From Owenia fusiformis (Eukaryota > Annelida > Polychaeta > Sabellida > Oweniidae): a stretch of 64,000 nucleotides of DNA. Position numbers and translations under genes: made by a program. Positions 12,701 through 42,339 of the stretch are shown here, one piece after another. Position 1 is the first letter of the stretch. Every line of letters starts with the position of its first letter. The stretch spans positions 6,293,375 through 6,357,374 of the forward strand of contig CAIIXF020000005.1 in assembly GCA_903813345.2 (NCBI GenBank). Reading direction: 5' to 3'. The notes under the pieces were generated by a model. It did no database searches and had not been told where the DNA came from. It saw nothing but the letters and a program-made list of their open reading frames with translations.

Positions 12701-15700
12701 GATATTTTAGAATAAAATGTGAAACACGACAGGATTCTCCAAATCATGGTTTACGTATGTCGGGTTTTGACGGAAAATTTTACATGAACGTGGTCATATT
12801 TGGATACAAATACAAACTGGGTGTTTCTCAATTTAGCCAGTTATATCCTACATATCAAAAATGTCGATTCCTGAAGTAAGCGTTCCCTAAAATGAACTTT
12901 CTAAATCATTGTCATTTGTTTCTAATTGTCTTGTGAAAATCGACATGCGGTTGAATAGTGAAATAGCGTAATGATCAATTCTTCCCAAATAAAACTGTTA
13001 TCATTTTTTATCGTCTTTAGGATCATTTTTCATGATCGCATCGATTCATGTTTCAGTCAATTTTATTCAAATGAAAAACAAAAGGTAAGTAAAACAATCG
13101 AGAAAAATGATAGATTTTATTGGTTCATGTTGACAAGTGATGCACATCAAAAAGGAAAAGTTTGCAATCCATTTGCGATTTTAAAGGACAGTTAAGTACC
13201 ATGAGGAACGTTCTTGGTTTTTTGAAAATGTTGCATTCTAATTTGAATAGCTTGACATATTAATCAGGGGGTCAAGATGTGAAATCGACATGTTTGAGAC
13301 GGACCCTAATTTCAATTTGAAAATTCGCCAATTTTTCCTTGGAGTTTACTTCAATGCCTTGGGTAACGAATGTACAATCGTATACAGATATATACTATAT
13401 GTCTATTTGAAAAAAACATTTTAGAATTTTTTTCACTTTTTAACAAAATTAATTTCACACTTAAGTGGTTTTGAGTGACATTACTTGATAGTTATTATAA
13501 ATGTTTTGAATATCTTTGGAGTGAATAAACTTTAAATGTCTAAACATAAATTTAAGAACAGCCTCGATGGAAATGCAAAATTGTATTTAATCATTTGCCT
13601 GTTAAGATTTGTTTAAGTCAGTAGCTATACACACAATTGTACTAATGGATGTTAACAAAACCGCTTCTCATTTTAAATAAGTGTAAATATTTCAAAACGG
13701 AATTTATTATGTTCTATTAGAGTCAATATTAAATGAACTCTTCTAGTTTTATAAGAGTGTCAATATTTGAACAAGCTTTTCCCATTGTCAAATGATTCTC
13801 AGTGAAACGGCTAGTGTTTGCCATAATGGCACAATAGAACACTTAAAGATATAATTGGTAACGAGATTTTGCAAACGAAATAATTGGGTGAAATTGCCCC
13901 TTTTTAAATGTCAAAATAGTTTATGTTATACATTCTTATTTTATAACAAAAAGTATTATTTATTCGGGAATGAACAGGAATAAATGTTACCCCATTGGCA
14001 TTGAATATAAATCGGTATGTAATTAATCCTTGAATATTTGACAATGTTTGGAATTGATTGCAAGTAGTCCTTGAATAATTGCCAATGTTTAGAATTGATT
14101 GCAAGTAATCCTTGAAGAACTGACAATGTTTGGAATTGATTTACGATTGAAGTTGCCTCAGAAGTGATGTAGTTTAGTACCCAGTATTTAACTAAAGGCA
14201 CGGTATCCCAACATAAATTATTGTGTTACATCATGAACATTGTCTTATTTAATTACAATGGTCGAGTCAACGTTTATTCATCTTCTGATCACAGGATCCA
14301 AAATTGGTTTGTTCTCTTCAAAGAAGGGATTCTATATGTCTGTTATCAACGATTATGTATTATGTATTAAAATAATGTCTCATATTATCCTATACTATTA
14401 CTTTTCTTGTTACCATAGGAGCCTGAACCATATGTTTGGACAGACGAGGAAATAGCTGCAGTACAAGAGGAGTTGTATCAAGCAGTGAAATTGAGCCAGA
14501 AGAGAGTAATTGAGGAGCTTCTGGAACATCCGTGTGAACCTGACATCAACTGGAAATATGTAAGTCTATCGACTATGTAAGCACAATGATCAAACGAAAA
14601 TTAAAACTGGTTAAGGGGAAACAATCTTAAAATCCCATTTGGTGATCTAATATACAATAAAATGATCCTTCTTCCCGAACTATTTACAATTATCACAATC
14701 TAAAATCACAGGGAATGGTATATTTCAGTAGAAATAAATTAAATACATCTTTTACTCTTGTATCATAAAAATAAAAATAAATATGTACTGCTTTAGCATT
14801 CTTGCCCCATGCAATAATAGTGATGTCCTTATTTGTGTTTCCATTGATATTACAGTATGGAGAGAATCTACTGATGTTGGCCATACGGGAAAAGAATGAG
14901 AAAATGGCATTGTTCCTTATTGACAATGGCATAAACGTCAACCATGCTGCTGACAGACTGGTAAGTACTAACTATGGAAAACATGTAGATGATCAAAAGA
15001 TAATCGACTCTAGGATCAAAACTAGCAAAACTAAATATTCTCTGAATTATCTGATTAAAAGCTAGGATACTAAGAATATACTTTGTAATAAAACTACTTC
15101 TATTTTGCAAGTGTATTGATTTATCACCGATTAATGTTGATTCCAGTGTGATATTTTCATAAAACTCTATGTTTGGCTTTGCTCCCGTCAGGGTACCTGT
15201 TTGTAGAGTACTTTAACACGTCAGTTTTAACAGGTTATTTATTTAACATCTTGTAGATGAAGGATCTCACTGAGCTGGAGTCTTCAAAGAGATTTAAGGT
15301 TTTCAAGTATAGCTGTAGACAGATGGCATATGACCGGGGAATGACAAAACTGGTTGATGTAATAGATTATCAAAACAGGGAACTATTTCCTTTTATAACC
15401 CATCCACGATACAGAGAACCGGTGCTACGTAGATCACGTTCTTTGTTAGAGCTAATCAAAATGGCTAAAATAGCAGAGATTCAGATTGCCAAAGAGGAGG
15501 AACTGGGCTCAGATGATGAGCTATGTGACTGTGAATATTGTGAACAAGATAGGGAGAGTGAGGTTGATGAGAAAAAGGTTGTTAAACCAGCTGTTGAGGA
15601 CTCAGAGGAAGAAGATGAGGAGGGAGAAGGGAATGACGATGAGGGTTATGGTACAATATCACGGACTAGCTCGCCACAAGGAACAGTCTCTTGGCATAAC

Positions 15701-16426
15701 AGGCTGAGTAATATTTCTTATAGTAGAATGATTAATGCTGCATCCATGTCGACGTTGAATGCTTTGAATGGTGAACAATTGCGCTTGTTGAATGCTTCGC
15801 CTGTTGGTAAACCCATTCCTTCCGTGTTTTCACTTCCTGTTGCCAAAGGTCACGTGAAGTGTCTAAGTAGTGCTCATGATGACAACAAATTATTGACCAG
15901 TAGCCCAGCAACTCCTGTCCATGGAAGCTTCCAAGCCGAATCTCGTTTATGGTCACCAGATTCAACCAAGTCTCATCCAAATGAACATTCTGTACAATCA
16001 ACTCCCTTTAAACCAAATAGGAAAGGTAAATCTTCAGAAATAGATCCAAATCAAAAACCTGATCAAACTAGGTTTGCATCCCCGTGGCGAAATGACACTC
16101 ATGCAACTCGTAAACCTCCAATCCCCGTATTTACCAGGCGAAATCGTCATAACCGCCACCAAAACCCAATCCCCTCACCAACTCCACCTACAGAAGACAC
16201 TACATTCCTGACAACAAGGAACATTCGGCCACCACTCCACCAACCCAAATTCAGACAATCAAAATATAGTAGTAGTGGTCCCAACAACACAAAGACAAAG
16301 TGCACTTACTTAAGTGCACATTTTGGGACTAAAACTAGAGTATATTCAGCCCCAGGAATTAAGACTGAAACTGTTACACATAACTGGCCTGGGTCTCTTA
16401 CACGATCTAAGACAACAGTTCATTAG
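9741..16426 (+). CDS. Ankyrin-repeat protein with charged N-terminal coil, four coding exons, family unknown
   Basis: Coding exons 9741-10259, 14419-14559, 14856-14960 and 15257-16426 all join in phase 0 (GT-AG) and total 1935 nt, 644 residues. Residues about 35-110 are rich in K, E and R and look like a single charged helix or coiled coil; residues about 110-173 are acidic. Exons 2-3 encode ankyrin-type helices: QAVKLSQKRVIEELLEHP, then the clear repeat NLLMLAIREKNEKMALFLID followed by NGINVNHA. A degenerate third repeat opens the last exon (SCRQMAYDRGMTKLVDVID). After it come an acidic patch with CDCEYC (residues about 335-385) and a long basic, Ser/Pro/Thr-rich, probably disordered tail. 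This layout suggests a scaffold or cytoskeletal adaptor, but I do not recognise an ortholog. No enzyme motif is present. Intron 1 is about 4.2 kb. Confidence 0.8.
10796..13292 (+). repeat. Five scattered copies of a 15-base motif
   Basis: GTGAAAATCGACATG occurs at 10796-10810, 11156-11170 and 12933-12947. A one-base variant (GTGACAATCGACATG) lies at 11140-11154 and a one-base-shorter one at 13279-13292. All are in the same orientation within one intron. A further relative (GTGACAATCGATATG) lies near 44.07 kb. Flanks are not obviously alike. Confidence 0.6.
14025..14141. repeat. 41 bp tandem repeat, about three copies
   Basis: Units starting CCTTGAA at 14028, 14069 and 14110, each followed by CAATGTTT(G/A)GAATTGATT. 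It lies in an intron, about 280 bases before ankyrin exon 2. Confidence 0.8.
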
Positions 16427-16496
16427 TTAGTCTTTTACACCCATTTTGTATCAGCAATCATTGTAATTAATGCAATCATACCATTGTGCCATTAGA

Positions 16497-16502
16497 AATA
16501 AA
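16497..16502 (+). promoter_or_regulatory. Probable poly(A) signal of the ankyrin-repeat gene
   Basis: AATAAA about 70 bases past the stop codon, followed by a GT-rich stretch (TGTGAATTTGTTGTTTCGTTGTGTG), which fits a cleavage and polyadenylation site. Confidence 0.6.
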
Positions 16503-17970
16503 TTGGGTTTACCAATATAAATGTGAATTTGTTGTTTCGTTGTGTGATTCACGAGTGATTTGAAATACATCAGGTATACCCCCACGTCTAGAGATAGAAA
16601 TATGCTATTATGTTGTGAATATACTAAAGTAGAAGTTATAGATTATTACCGATCGCAAACTACAACTTGTACTGATTGATATCTATAGTTGAGACATGTT
16701 TATATAAAAGAATTGATTGAAAGAGCAAAATATAAACCAATAGTAATAGCTTCATATACTGTTAGTTAACCTAGGCATGATGAGTCTAAAATTTCAAACA
16801 ATTTTAAATCAATATATCTCTTAGCATAACTATATTAATTACTTGCAATGATATATTATAGGCAACACTAAATAAGACCACGTTGCTGACGCCATTGATG
16901 TCTTCCATGAAAAGCTAACTACCTCAATAAACTGCGGAGAGTGCAATTATAAGGAACACACCATGTACAGATTATTTTGTCTATGCACTCTGGACTTTAC
17001 CGAATAAATTACAAAAATAATAGTGTCCTGAATTACACTAAATTATTATTTTTGGCAATATTAGATATGTATGTACTCGTATTCATCCAATAGACAATAT
17101 CCTAATCACACTTCCGTCTGCCATTTTAGGCATCATTTACTTGCAATCACCGTCAAATGACGGAAGCAGTACACAAGTACACTAGAGTATGTCTGAAAAT
17201 GTTTTGTCACAATTCTAACACCATGTATCTACTCCTCTTTCTCAAGCCCGGATTAGAAACAACTGAACTTAAATTCAACGTATCTAACCACGATAGAGGA
17301 TTACATTCCCACTCTTAAGTAGCTATCATATTAGCCTTGTGGGCTCATCGTAATTTGGGGAATTAGTTTTTTATCTAATTAATCTTTTATTTGGTGTGAT
17401 GGGGGTATCTTGCTGTAAAACTATTTGATTTGCCCATTGTGTATTCATGCCATATCCCGCCGTCTGACCCAAATTATTCACACGACGGTGGCGAAAAGTG
17501 AGCACATACAGCCTAAGTGTGACAGCTCCATAAGCATATGATATGATAAGGCGATCCAAAATAGATCGTTCCGATAAATCCAGCCACTTTTTGATACATT
17601 AGAAAAACTATAATTGTTGATTGATAATGGTTATTGATTGTAGGTAGAACTATGACCATGCAAAACAAGATTAAAATATTACTGATTTTAAAAAATATAA
17701 CCTTATGAATTCTGTATCCTATAACCTCAAACCTTGAAGTTGAGGACTGCTTGATCAATTCAATCTCTGTCATCTCATCAAGATTTTCAAAATATTTACC
17801 AAATGGTGAGTGCAAACGGTTTGGCTGGATCATATTATTTTCCCTTGAAATGATTTTAAAATGGACCCTGGACTCAATAAACTATAAAAACAGGAGGAAA
17901 TTTGCATTTCTGCAATCACGTCATGTTTGAAACATATAAAATTTGATAACATATGATACTTGTACCTTTA
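16503..17970. other. Intergenic region, nothing recognised
   Basis: AT-rich sequence between the 3' end of the ankyrin gene and a foldback element. Short ORFs on the minus strand (17371-17833) look random. Confidence 0.4.
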
Positions 17971-18590
17971 TAATCACACCGGAATAGCCTGACAACGGTA
18001 AAGTCAGATAGCGTTGTCACAAATGGCAGACATAACCGTCGCTTCAAGTATTTTTTCATGAGCTGTATGTTTAATAGAGCGACTAGACTAAATTTCTTTG
18101 GTACTGCAATCACTAAAAATATTTTTCTACTGATCATATAGTTAAATATGTTCTACCATCGAAATAAAGGCTTTAATTTTACCGATCGGAATATGACACA
18201 GGACAACGGATACTGTATAAATGACAACGCAAGGTGTGGGTCAGACAATGGTCAAGTGACTTTTTACCGTTGTCATTTTCCTATGTTCCAATTCAATACA
18301 TCCACCATAGTCTGTTGTCACATCTAACCATATGCCGTCAAATTCAAATTCCGTTGTCATTGACGATATCAAAGACGCTATATTGTGGCGATTCACGACC
18401 CAATTTGATCGAAAATGGGATTTCATATAATACATCATCACACGAGCTTAACACATGCACAGAATTAGCGACGATAAAGTCCCATGAAACGAGGACCAAG
18501 TGAGTAATTAGTTGAAGCGACGGTTATGTCCGCCATTTGTGACAACGGTAACTGACTTTACCGTTGTCAGGCTATTCCGATGTGATAATA
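17971..18590. mobile_element. Foldback/MITE with about 75 bp terminal inverted repeats
   Basis: The left arm (about 17971-18047) and right arm (about 18512-18590) are near-perfect inverted copies sharing GGAATAGCCTGACAACGG and ACATAACCGTCGCTTCAA. The 465 bp core carries more copies of GACAACGG/CCGTTGTCA in both directions (near 18201, 18266 and 18350). No transposase ORF is present, so it is non-autonomous. A target duplication is not clear. The superfamily is unknown. Confidence 0.8.
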
Positions 18591-19060
18591 CTGGATTATT
18601 AGGTACATAAGGTTGTAAAGAAACAAAACAAAACGGATTTGATAAGTCTTCATAAAATGTCCATTTTAGCATTTATTTGTTAAAATGTATACAACAATTT
18701 TATTATAAACTGTACAATCATACATATGCTGTACTTGCAAACTAAAAGTGACCAATAATATAGATATACAGTTTTTTACACTGCTTTTACAAAATAAATA
18801 TATATAAATATAAGTGTCTTCATGCTAAAATATATAACAGATTATACAAATCTATGTGACCATTTCTAATAAATCGAATACAATTTTACCACAGAAGTAA
18901 GGTATCAGGGATCGTGTCAATATATCAATGTATACCAACACTATTCATAATTAATTTAATTTGGAGAGGGGGGGGGGGAGATAACTTATTGTAATAAGCA
19001 TCAATTTTGAACAAGACATTAACATGACTAAATATCACCACCTTGTAAGTTCTTGCATAT

Positions 19061-19205
19061 TGTTACAGATGCAGCAAATTGTACAGATTGAACTGAATTG
19101 AATTTTTTTTCAACTGAACACCAATTGTTACAGATGCCAAACACCGTCAAGAAAAAAGCTGGAGACTATAACAATATGTCACTACTTGTGGTGGTGACAC
19201 AATTA
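19061..19205. repeat. Dispersed repeat, copy 1
   Basis: Shares GGAGACTATAACAATATGTC, a preceding TGTTACAGA block and a following short CAC..GTG(A)CA hairpin with copies near 23375-23490 and, weaker, 29395-29480. Size and spread suggest a short interspersed or MITE-like element. Confidence 0.6.
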
Positions 19206-19487
19206 GAACTCTTCTTTAGTTTTTGTTCATAAATGTTCAATTATGGGAGGGGGTCGATCTTAAATATAATTAATTAAACATGGGACAACATTGAACTATT
19301 GAAATGGTCCCTTATCACAACATAAAGTTTAACATCATATCAACGGATAACTAATTTCTTTACATTATCATTCCCATGTTTCATCAATGTTTGATTAAGC
19401 ATTTTCACAATATAAACTAAAATCTACTCAAAATATAACATTTGCAAAATTGGATTTACAACATGTATTTGCAAGCTTACTTAAAGC

Positions 19488-19548
19488 CATCTTCGCTCAC
19501 TTGGTCTTCACTGCATTCAGGTCAAAGGGAGCTGAGTGAACGAAGATG
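19488..19548. repeat. Short inverted repeat (hairpin)
   Basis: CATCTTCG..TCAC pairs with GTGAACGAAGATG across a loop of about 30 bases. If the region is transcribed as NT5C2 3' UTR, this would form an RNA stem. Confidence 0.6.
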
Positions 19549-20090
19549 AGTTATAGTTCCCTTATAATTAATACTTGTATGAGAAGTCTAAAGAAACAAT
19601 GCACCATAAAGTGAATTTGCTATTATTAAGTTCATGTTTTAAGCATAATATCCTTATTATAGATATCAGGAAGTTTCAACTTTTAATAGATTTCAATTAT
19701 ATTTTTGATATACTGTAGTTTATAAATAGCTTTGGGTATGTATCATGATATCCAATATCTTTAAGAACTAAATTAACTATTTGTAATTTATATGCATAAA
19801 TTCAATATAATAAATATCTATCCTATTTTCAAAGGAATGTACCTCTATATAAAACTAAATGTACTATCATGTTAACTAAGGTTAGAGCAATATATATTTA
19901 TAACAATATAACTGGTATGACTACATGTACTTATCTAAATATCTATTATTATAATGCAGTAAAACGTTTCTATAGGGAACATCTGAACACAGTATATCTC
20001 AGATCCACATTTACTGTTGCTATTACTATGTAATATTATTGTAAAACATGTTCATTATTCAAAAGTTTTATAAATAAAGCCTCAGTCACA

Positions 20091-20270
20091 TTTGCTCGGT
20101 GGGGGCATATGCCAGCTCTAGTTTCACAAAATCTATATTGAAAATTGACATCATACTCCCGGGATCGTACTGCTTATCCCTATATTATGTCCAGTTTTGC
20201 TCTCTATTTTGGGAAGTTACAGCTGCCGTATGGTTGCCACAGATCAAATGTGACAGTGGCATAACTCTTT
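20091..20270. repeat. Diverged repeat pair, copy A
   Basis: About 180 bp resembling 21207-21371. Shared blocks are TTTGCTC, TTCACAAAATC(T/G)ATAT, TTTTGGGAAG, GCTGTATGGTTG-like and AGATCAA. The ends of copy B are self-complementary (GGCCATAGCTTC with GAAGCTATGGCC), so this looks like a small foldback element. Confidence 0.55.
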
Positions 20271-21206
20271 GGTTCTGCTCTGACTTTACTTAAGAGTGTT
20301 CTCTACAAATTGTAACATTTCTGTCATGTAACCCTACACCAAAAGTCACATGTACATAAAAAGTTTATTTATCAACCACAGGGCTTATCACCATAGCGAT
20401 TCTGGAAAGCACTACAAAAATAGAATTGTAATAATCAAGAAAAAGTTATAATTAAGAAAAATCAAATATTACCCTAAGCATCATGGATTGACTACTTTCC
20501 ATAAAAATTATTTTATGTAGGCTTTATAACATTAAGGTTACACAGATATCATATTTCCAATAATGAAGTCAAGCATAATTGTCCCAGAGGATATATAATA
20601 TTGAGAATTGATTGTTAAAGGTATAACATTTGGGGCCAGACAAATATCAATATGTTGTTACCAAAAATAAATTCAAAGAAGAATTAGAGGCTATCTAGAA
20701 GCATTCGGACAATAATATAACATACATGTAGGTATGAGAAGAAAGTCTTGGCTGTATCAAAAATTAAAATTCTTACCACATCATCACAACATATTGCACA
20801 ACAATTATGATTTCATAAAAATAAAACAAAATTGGTTCTAAAAATCAATCATAACTAAATAAAATAGCGTTTTTAATAGCGAAATTTTGCACAACACTTA
20901 CCACTAAGACATGACCATAACCCTATCTTGTTTTAATTGATCCAGTACGCATAAATCTGTGAATGCGTTACAGATTTTAGATATGTTAGTTAAAAAAGTT
21001 GTGCAGAACCTCTCTAATATAACACAAGACATCTTTAACAAAATACAGCAAAACATTGAAATATTGTATTTTCTGTGCACGTTTTGAGTACTACAGATAG
21101 TAGACTTTTTCAATCACAATGAATAACTAGTGTCACTCTCCTAGCTTGTATATTTCCTGATATTTTGGACTGCAATAGTGGAGCAAGTATATGTATATCG
21201 ATTTTA

Positions 21207-21371
21207 TTTGCTCTGCGGTGGGCGTACGGTGGCCATAGCTTCACAAAATCGATATAGAAAATCTACACCATGCTGCTTCTCCCTGTCTTTTATGCTGCAT
21301 GTCTCTTGATTTTGGGAAGCTATGGCCGCTGTATGGTTGTCATAGATCAACTGTTACTGAGGCATTACTGA
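21207..21371. repeat. Diverged repeat pair, copy B
   Basis: Partner of 20091-20270. GGCCATAGCTTCACAAAATC near its left end pairs with GATTTTGGGAAGCTATGGCC near its right end, a stem of about 20 bp. Confidence 0.6.
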
Positions 21372-22493
21372 ACACAGTTTGTTTGACTAAGAATGTGTGT
21401 TGCTGACAAGATTTCAAAAATAAGTTTGAAATAGAGAATTGCAAAAATGCTGAACCTCCTTAAATGCTTAAATCTCAATTTAACTTTGATTCTAAAGTGT
21501 TCTTAATCATTTTGTCCCTTTCATTATGATTTGGAGACAACTGATACATATAAGTAGAGTCAATACATTGCTTATACCATGTTTACTATATTATCCCACA
21601 ATTATTGTTTTATCTGTATGATTAACCAGTGATATTTCTGATATTATAAGTTGCTGCATATATAAATATGGTTAGTGCTCTCACTAGCCTTTTTTGCGTA
21701 CTTTATACATGAAATCCTTCTGTAATAATATGATCCTACACAAATGAACACATGCTTGAGGGGAGATTTCACATTTAATACAAGACTATGTAATGTATAA
21801 AACAATCAGCTGTTGACCTTTTTATCACCAATGATGTCACAAGCATGACGTCAGGTTTCAGCATACATGTACAGCATATACCCTGGGATATTGGTCAATA
21901 TATTTGTCAAACTTTTGTTGTTCTATTCATATGATTCCAAGATGACAGGGTACATACTATACAATGATATGGAGTCACTGGTATTGCTTGTCAGTTTTCG
22001 TTTTAATTATTTAAAGTGCCACTAACAATAATAGCCTAATAGGCACCCGGTTTATCAGGCTTATGACGCACTGAATATCATTACATTACATTCGATATTT
22101 TTGATTGTGTCATGAGTCTATCCAGACATTTGCTCTGTGGTCAGGTCATATGTACAAAGTATCATAATCATTCAATTACCTCCATAATACTCAGCCTGTA
22201 TCTCAGTCAGTATATCATTCTTTTATCAATCAGTCCATACATGTGAATCTGGGCCGCTATAACATAAACAACAATGCCCCATGGTGATCAGTGACACCTA
22301 TGATAGCTAAATTATCCGAGCAATAGTGTATTCCTAGCAATTCTCTTGTTACTCAATTATATGAGTATTAGTCTCCTCCTGGATAATCAGCTTTTCACAA
22401 GTTATTGATGGTATTCTATTGCTGTCTGATCACTGACTTTAAATGACTACATGTATATCTGGCGTCTTTGGCATTGATGCTCGTGACCTTGAC

Positions 22494-39561
<17,068 letters not shown>

Positions 39562-39613
39562 CTTTTGATTTTCTAACTGGAATGGGAAAAAATTATCACA
39601 GTTATTATCTTAC

Positions 39614-39828
39614 CTTGGATGTGCTTCACCGTGTAATGTATGAGGACCACAGTGGCAATATCTATTATTCCAGCAATTACACGACTTCCCATTATTGTTA
39701 TTCTCATTCAATCTCTCATCATCCAGAGAAACAGACCATGTCACGCAACGTTTCCGCTTCTTCAAATTAGGCATAGTATTTGCATTGTTATTAGCTGGGG
39801 AACGACTCTCAAGCCCCAAGATTTCCAT
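39614..39828 (-). CDS. NT5C2: Alternative first coding exon of NT5C2
   Basis: A minus-strand ORF opens with ATG at 39828 (MEILGLESRSPANNNANTMP) and runs 71 codons plus two bases to a strong donor, AG|GTAAGA. Spliced to the next exon (39578-39395) it meets a stop at once (AGT TAG). Spliced directly to exon 2 at 33281 it is in frame and reads [13 protein letters not shown], echoing [15 protein letters not shown] from the other first exon. It would give a 604-residue isoform with a Cys/His-containing N-terminus (CNCW..CHCGPH). Otherwise it is simply 5' UTR. No transcript evidence is available here. Confidence 0.55.
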
Positions 39829-40924
39829 ATTATCAAAATAACAGATAAATAATGCTTTCTTAAGATCAGCTGATCACAGTATTTTCCCTAGCTCAGATAA
39901 ATATCTGCTGCTGTTATGCGCAGTAGTAATTTCAAAGTTACACTGACAAATGTTTATGCTATCTGACTCTGAGCTTATATATATCTGAATCTGGCTGAAT
40001 CCTGTTATCTGGTCCAGGTCCCACCTAGAAAACGACTGGTTTCTCCATTGATTTAAAGTAAATAAAATAGGTTACTATTGGTAGGCAACAGTGATAATTG
40101 TAAATTATCAGAATAATGGCTAAAATGACATCTATCATAGGTCACAACGAATAAATGTCACACTCATAACAAAACAACACTGGGGTGAAGTCAAAAATAC
40201 AAAATGACATTTGGGAATTTTTTATCTCGAAAATTTTTCCTTAATTTGTCATAGATAAAGGCACCAAGAGTTCAGTAATCAGTTTGACAATAATATTACA
40301 TTTTTAGGTCTCAAATCAAAAGCTTATTAGAAGCTCAAACTAGGAAATGTTTAGCAAAAAGCTTCTCCCCTTCCCATTTTTAGTATGAAACCAATAACCA
40401 ATAACCATTGCAGGTATGGAAATATAATGATAAAGCCAGGAAGCATCCTTCAAGATCGGCCACCCAACTCACAGAAAAATTGAAATATCCTTGGACCAAG
40501 GATGGCCAGGATGGAGCATTTAATTATTCAATTCGCACTGATTTCCCTTTTGATGTTATATCTTTATGGCCATTATACCATTATATTTAGAGCATATGAG
40601 TTTATTGGGGTTATCTGTTGGTCAATGAGTTTCAAGTAAGACACAGAGTACAGAGTAGATAAAGCATGAATTGGTTCAGTAAAATGGAAATATTTAACCC
40701 TGATAAATTCAAGTATATTCCTACATTGCACTTATTGTTTCAATATTTTGTGTTGTGCTTTTTAGAGGAGTTTTAGATTATATATAATTTCTTTATATAC
40801 AAATATTTTACATCACTTTTATGCTTTATCCACTGTTTAGTTCTAAAGTTCTTAGTAGTGAAATCAGTTTATATTTGTCATTGAAATTTTGTCTTTCTAT
40901 CAGGGAAAAAATCCTACTCCCAGG

Positions 40925-41394
40925 TAGTGTTGTCGCGATTAATCGATACATCGCAATATACATCGCCAAAGCTGATTCTTGCGATGCATCGATGTCTGAA
41001 ACAAAACATCGATGTTTTAAAAAAAAATTAATTTGCTAAAAATCACCCTTTCTCATCTTATTTTGAAGCAAATCGCTTACCTTTCTTATTTCTTATTTCA
41101 TTTTCCTTGATGTTTTCTGATATTCTTTCGCTTTACAACTGTTTTAGCTAGTCGAAATGAACCATTAATCTAAAAAACTCTACTTTACTTTCATTTCACG
41201 TTACTAGAAGTTCCCGGATGTACCAGCATACTCTTATTAATTTGTTCTGTTCGGTATTTTAGTGCATTAGTGTTCGGTATTTCAGTGCACTTTTCTCAGA
41301 CTTTTTCTCGATGTACATCGCGATGGCATCGATGTTTACTACTGAAAATTGCCGATGCATCGATGTACGATTATGGCACATCGCGACAACACTA
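40925..41394. mobile_element. hAT-type MITE with 8 bp target duplication
   Basis: 470 bp bounded by TAGTGTTGTCGCGAT and its exact inverse ATCGCGACAACACTA, with CTCCCAGG directly repeated on both sides (40917-40924 and 41395-41402). An 8 bp duplication is the hAT hallmark. The ends also carry many ATCGAT/GATGCATCGATG motifs. No transposase ORF. Confidence 0.92.
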
Positions 41395-42339
41395 CTCCCA
41401 GGAAGAAGACCTCAAACACTACGTTATGAACTATTCTTATCTACTTATCGAGCCAATCAGAGTTCGTAGACGAAATACAGACGACTATCTATATGGTCAT
41501 TTCCTATGACATAACCGCATAGTAAATGAGCATGTATTTAGCACGTGTTCCTTCAACTTCGCTGATTGGTTGAGGAAGGGTCAGCATGGTAGATTTGAAA
41601 TGAGTTATAATCTGGGCTGTAACAGACACTGATCTTTGGGGCGGGGCTGTTAAAATTTTAATATAGTCTATACTAAGCAGAGGATAGTTTAAAACTAGAC
41701 TCTGCGCGAAGGATATGTTTCACACGAACTGACATACATATGCTACTTATGTGAACCACAAATTACCTACTTTCGACCCATCTCTCTGGAACTTTCCCTA
41801 CCATCTCTATTTCACACGGAATTTACATATTTTAGAAAGTATGAATAATGAAGCTTTAATCTAAAAATAGTCAAAAAAAGTCAAAATAAAACAATTTGTT
41901 TCCAGGTTTGTTTCTTTCTTACTGTAGATTGCAGCATGCATATTGATTGGGGTTTAAACATACCAATTCTCAAGAATAACCTACACAATTGCCCTCTACC
42001 CTTCTATATGATAGCGCTTTATCCCGTTCCAGGACTATAGTCCTGTACTGAGCGCATACATTTGCCTGTACGATTACAACTTGGGAGAATTATCTACGCC
42101 CCTTCCACTTAAGAAACCTACCTCAATGCATTCTAGAACTCAAAATGTAACTTCTAATATATTGGAACCGCCGATTGTCTGGGTTAGTTGGCAGAACGAG
42201 GTCTTTTTGTTTCTTATGGCTCTTTTGGTCGAAGTTCGATTAAGATGGCGGTTATAACGGAATTACCCGAACTTTTCCGTAATAGCACAAACTTGGTATT
42301 TCGTTACGTCACTTCCGTTTAAAATGTTTAAAATGTTAC

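Larger units (their letters stand above)
10260..14418 (+). other. Intron 1 of the ankyrin-repeat gene
   Basis: No convincing exon inside; short ORFs here (for example at 10515, 11398, 11765 and 12971) lack family features and codon bias. It holds the dispersed GTGAAAATCGACATG motif copies and a 41 bp tandem repeat, listed separately. Confidence 0.55.
18591..22493 (-). other. Probable long 3' UTR and downstream region of NT5C2
   Basis: No coding exon is seen between the NT5C2 stop (22494) and the foldback. If the 3' UTR is long, a minus-strand AATAAA (TTTATT near 18668-18675) could end it, but several other AT-rich signals exist. It contains a small hairpin (19488-19548), a G-run near 18967, a diverged pair of 170 bp repeats, and one copy of a dispersed repeat near 19.1 kb. 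Confidence 0.35.

Noticed and set aside
15486-15707. 73-codon ORF inside the last ankyrin-gene exon
   Set aside because: It is in another frame of a 389-codon exon whose frame is supported by upstream splicing.
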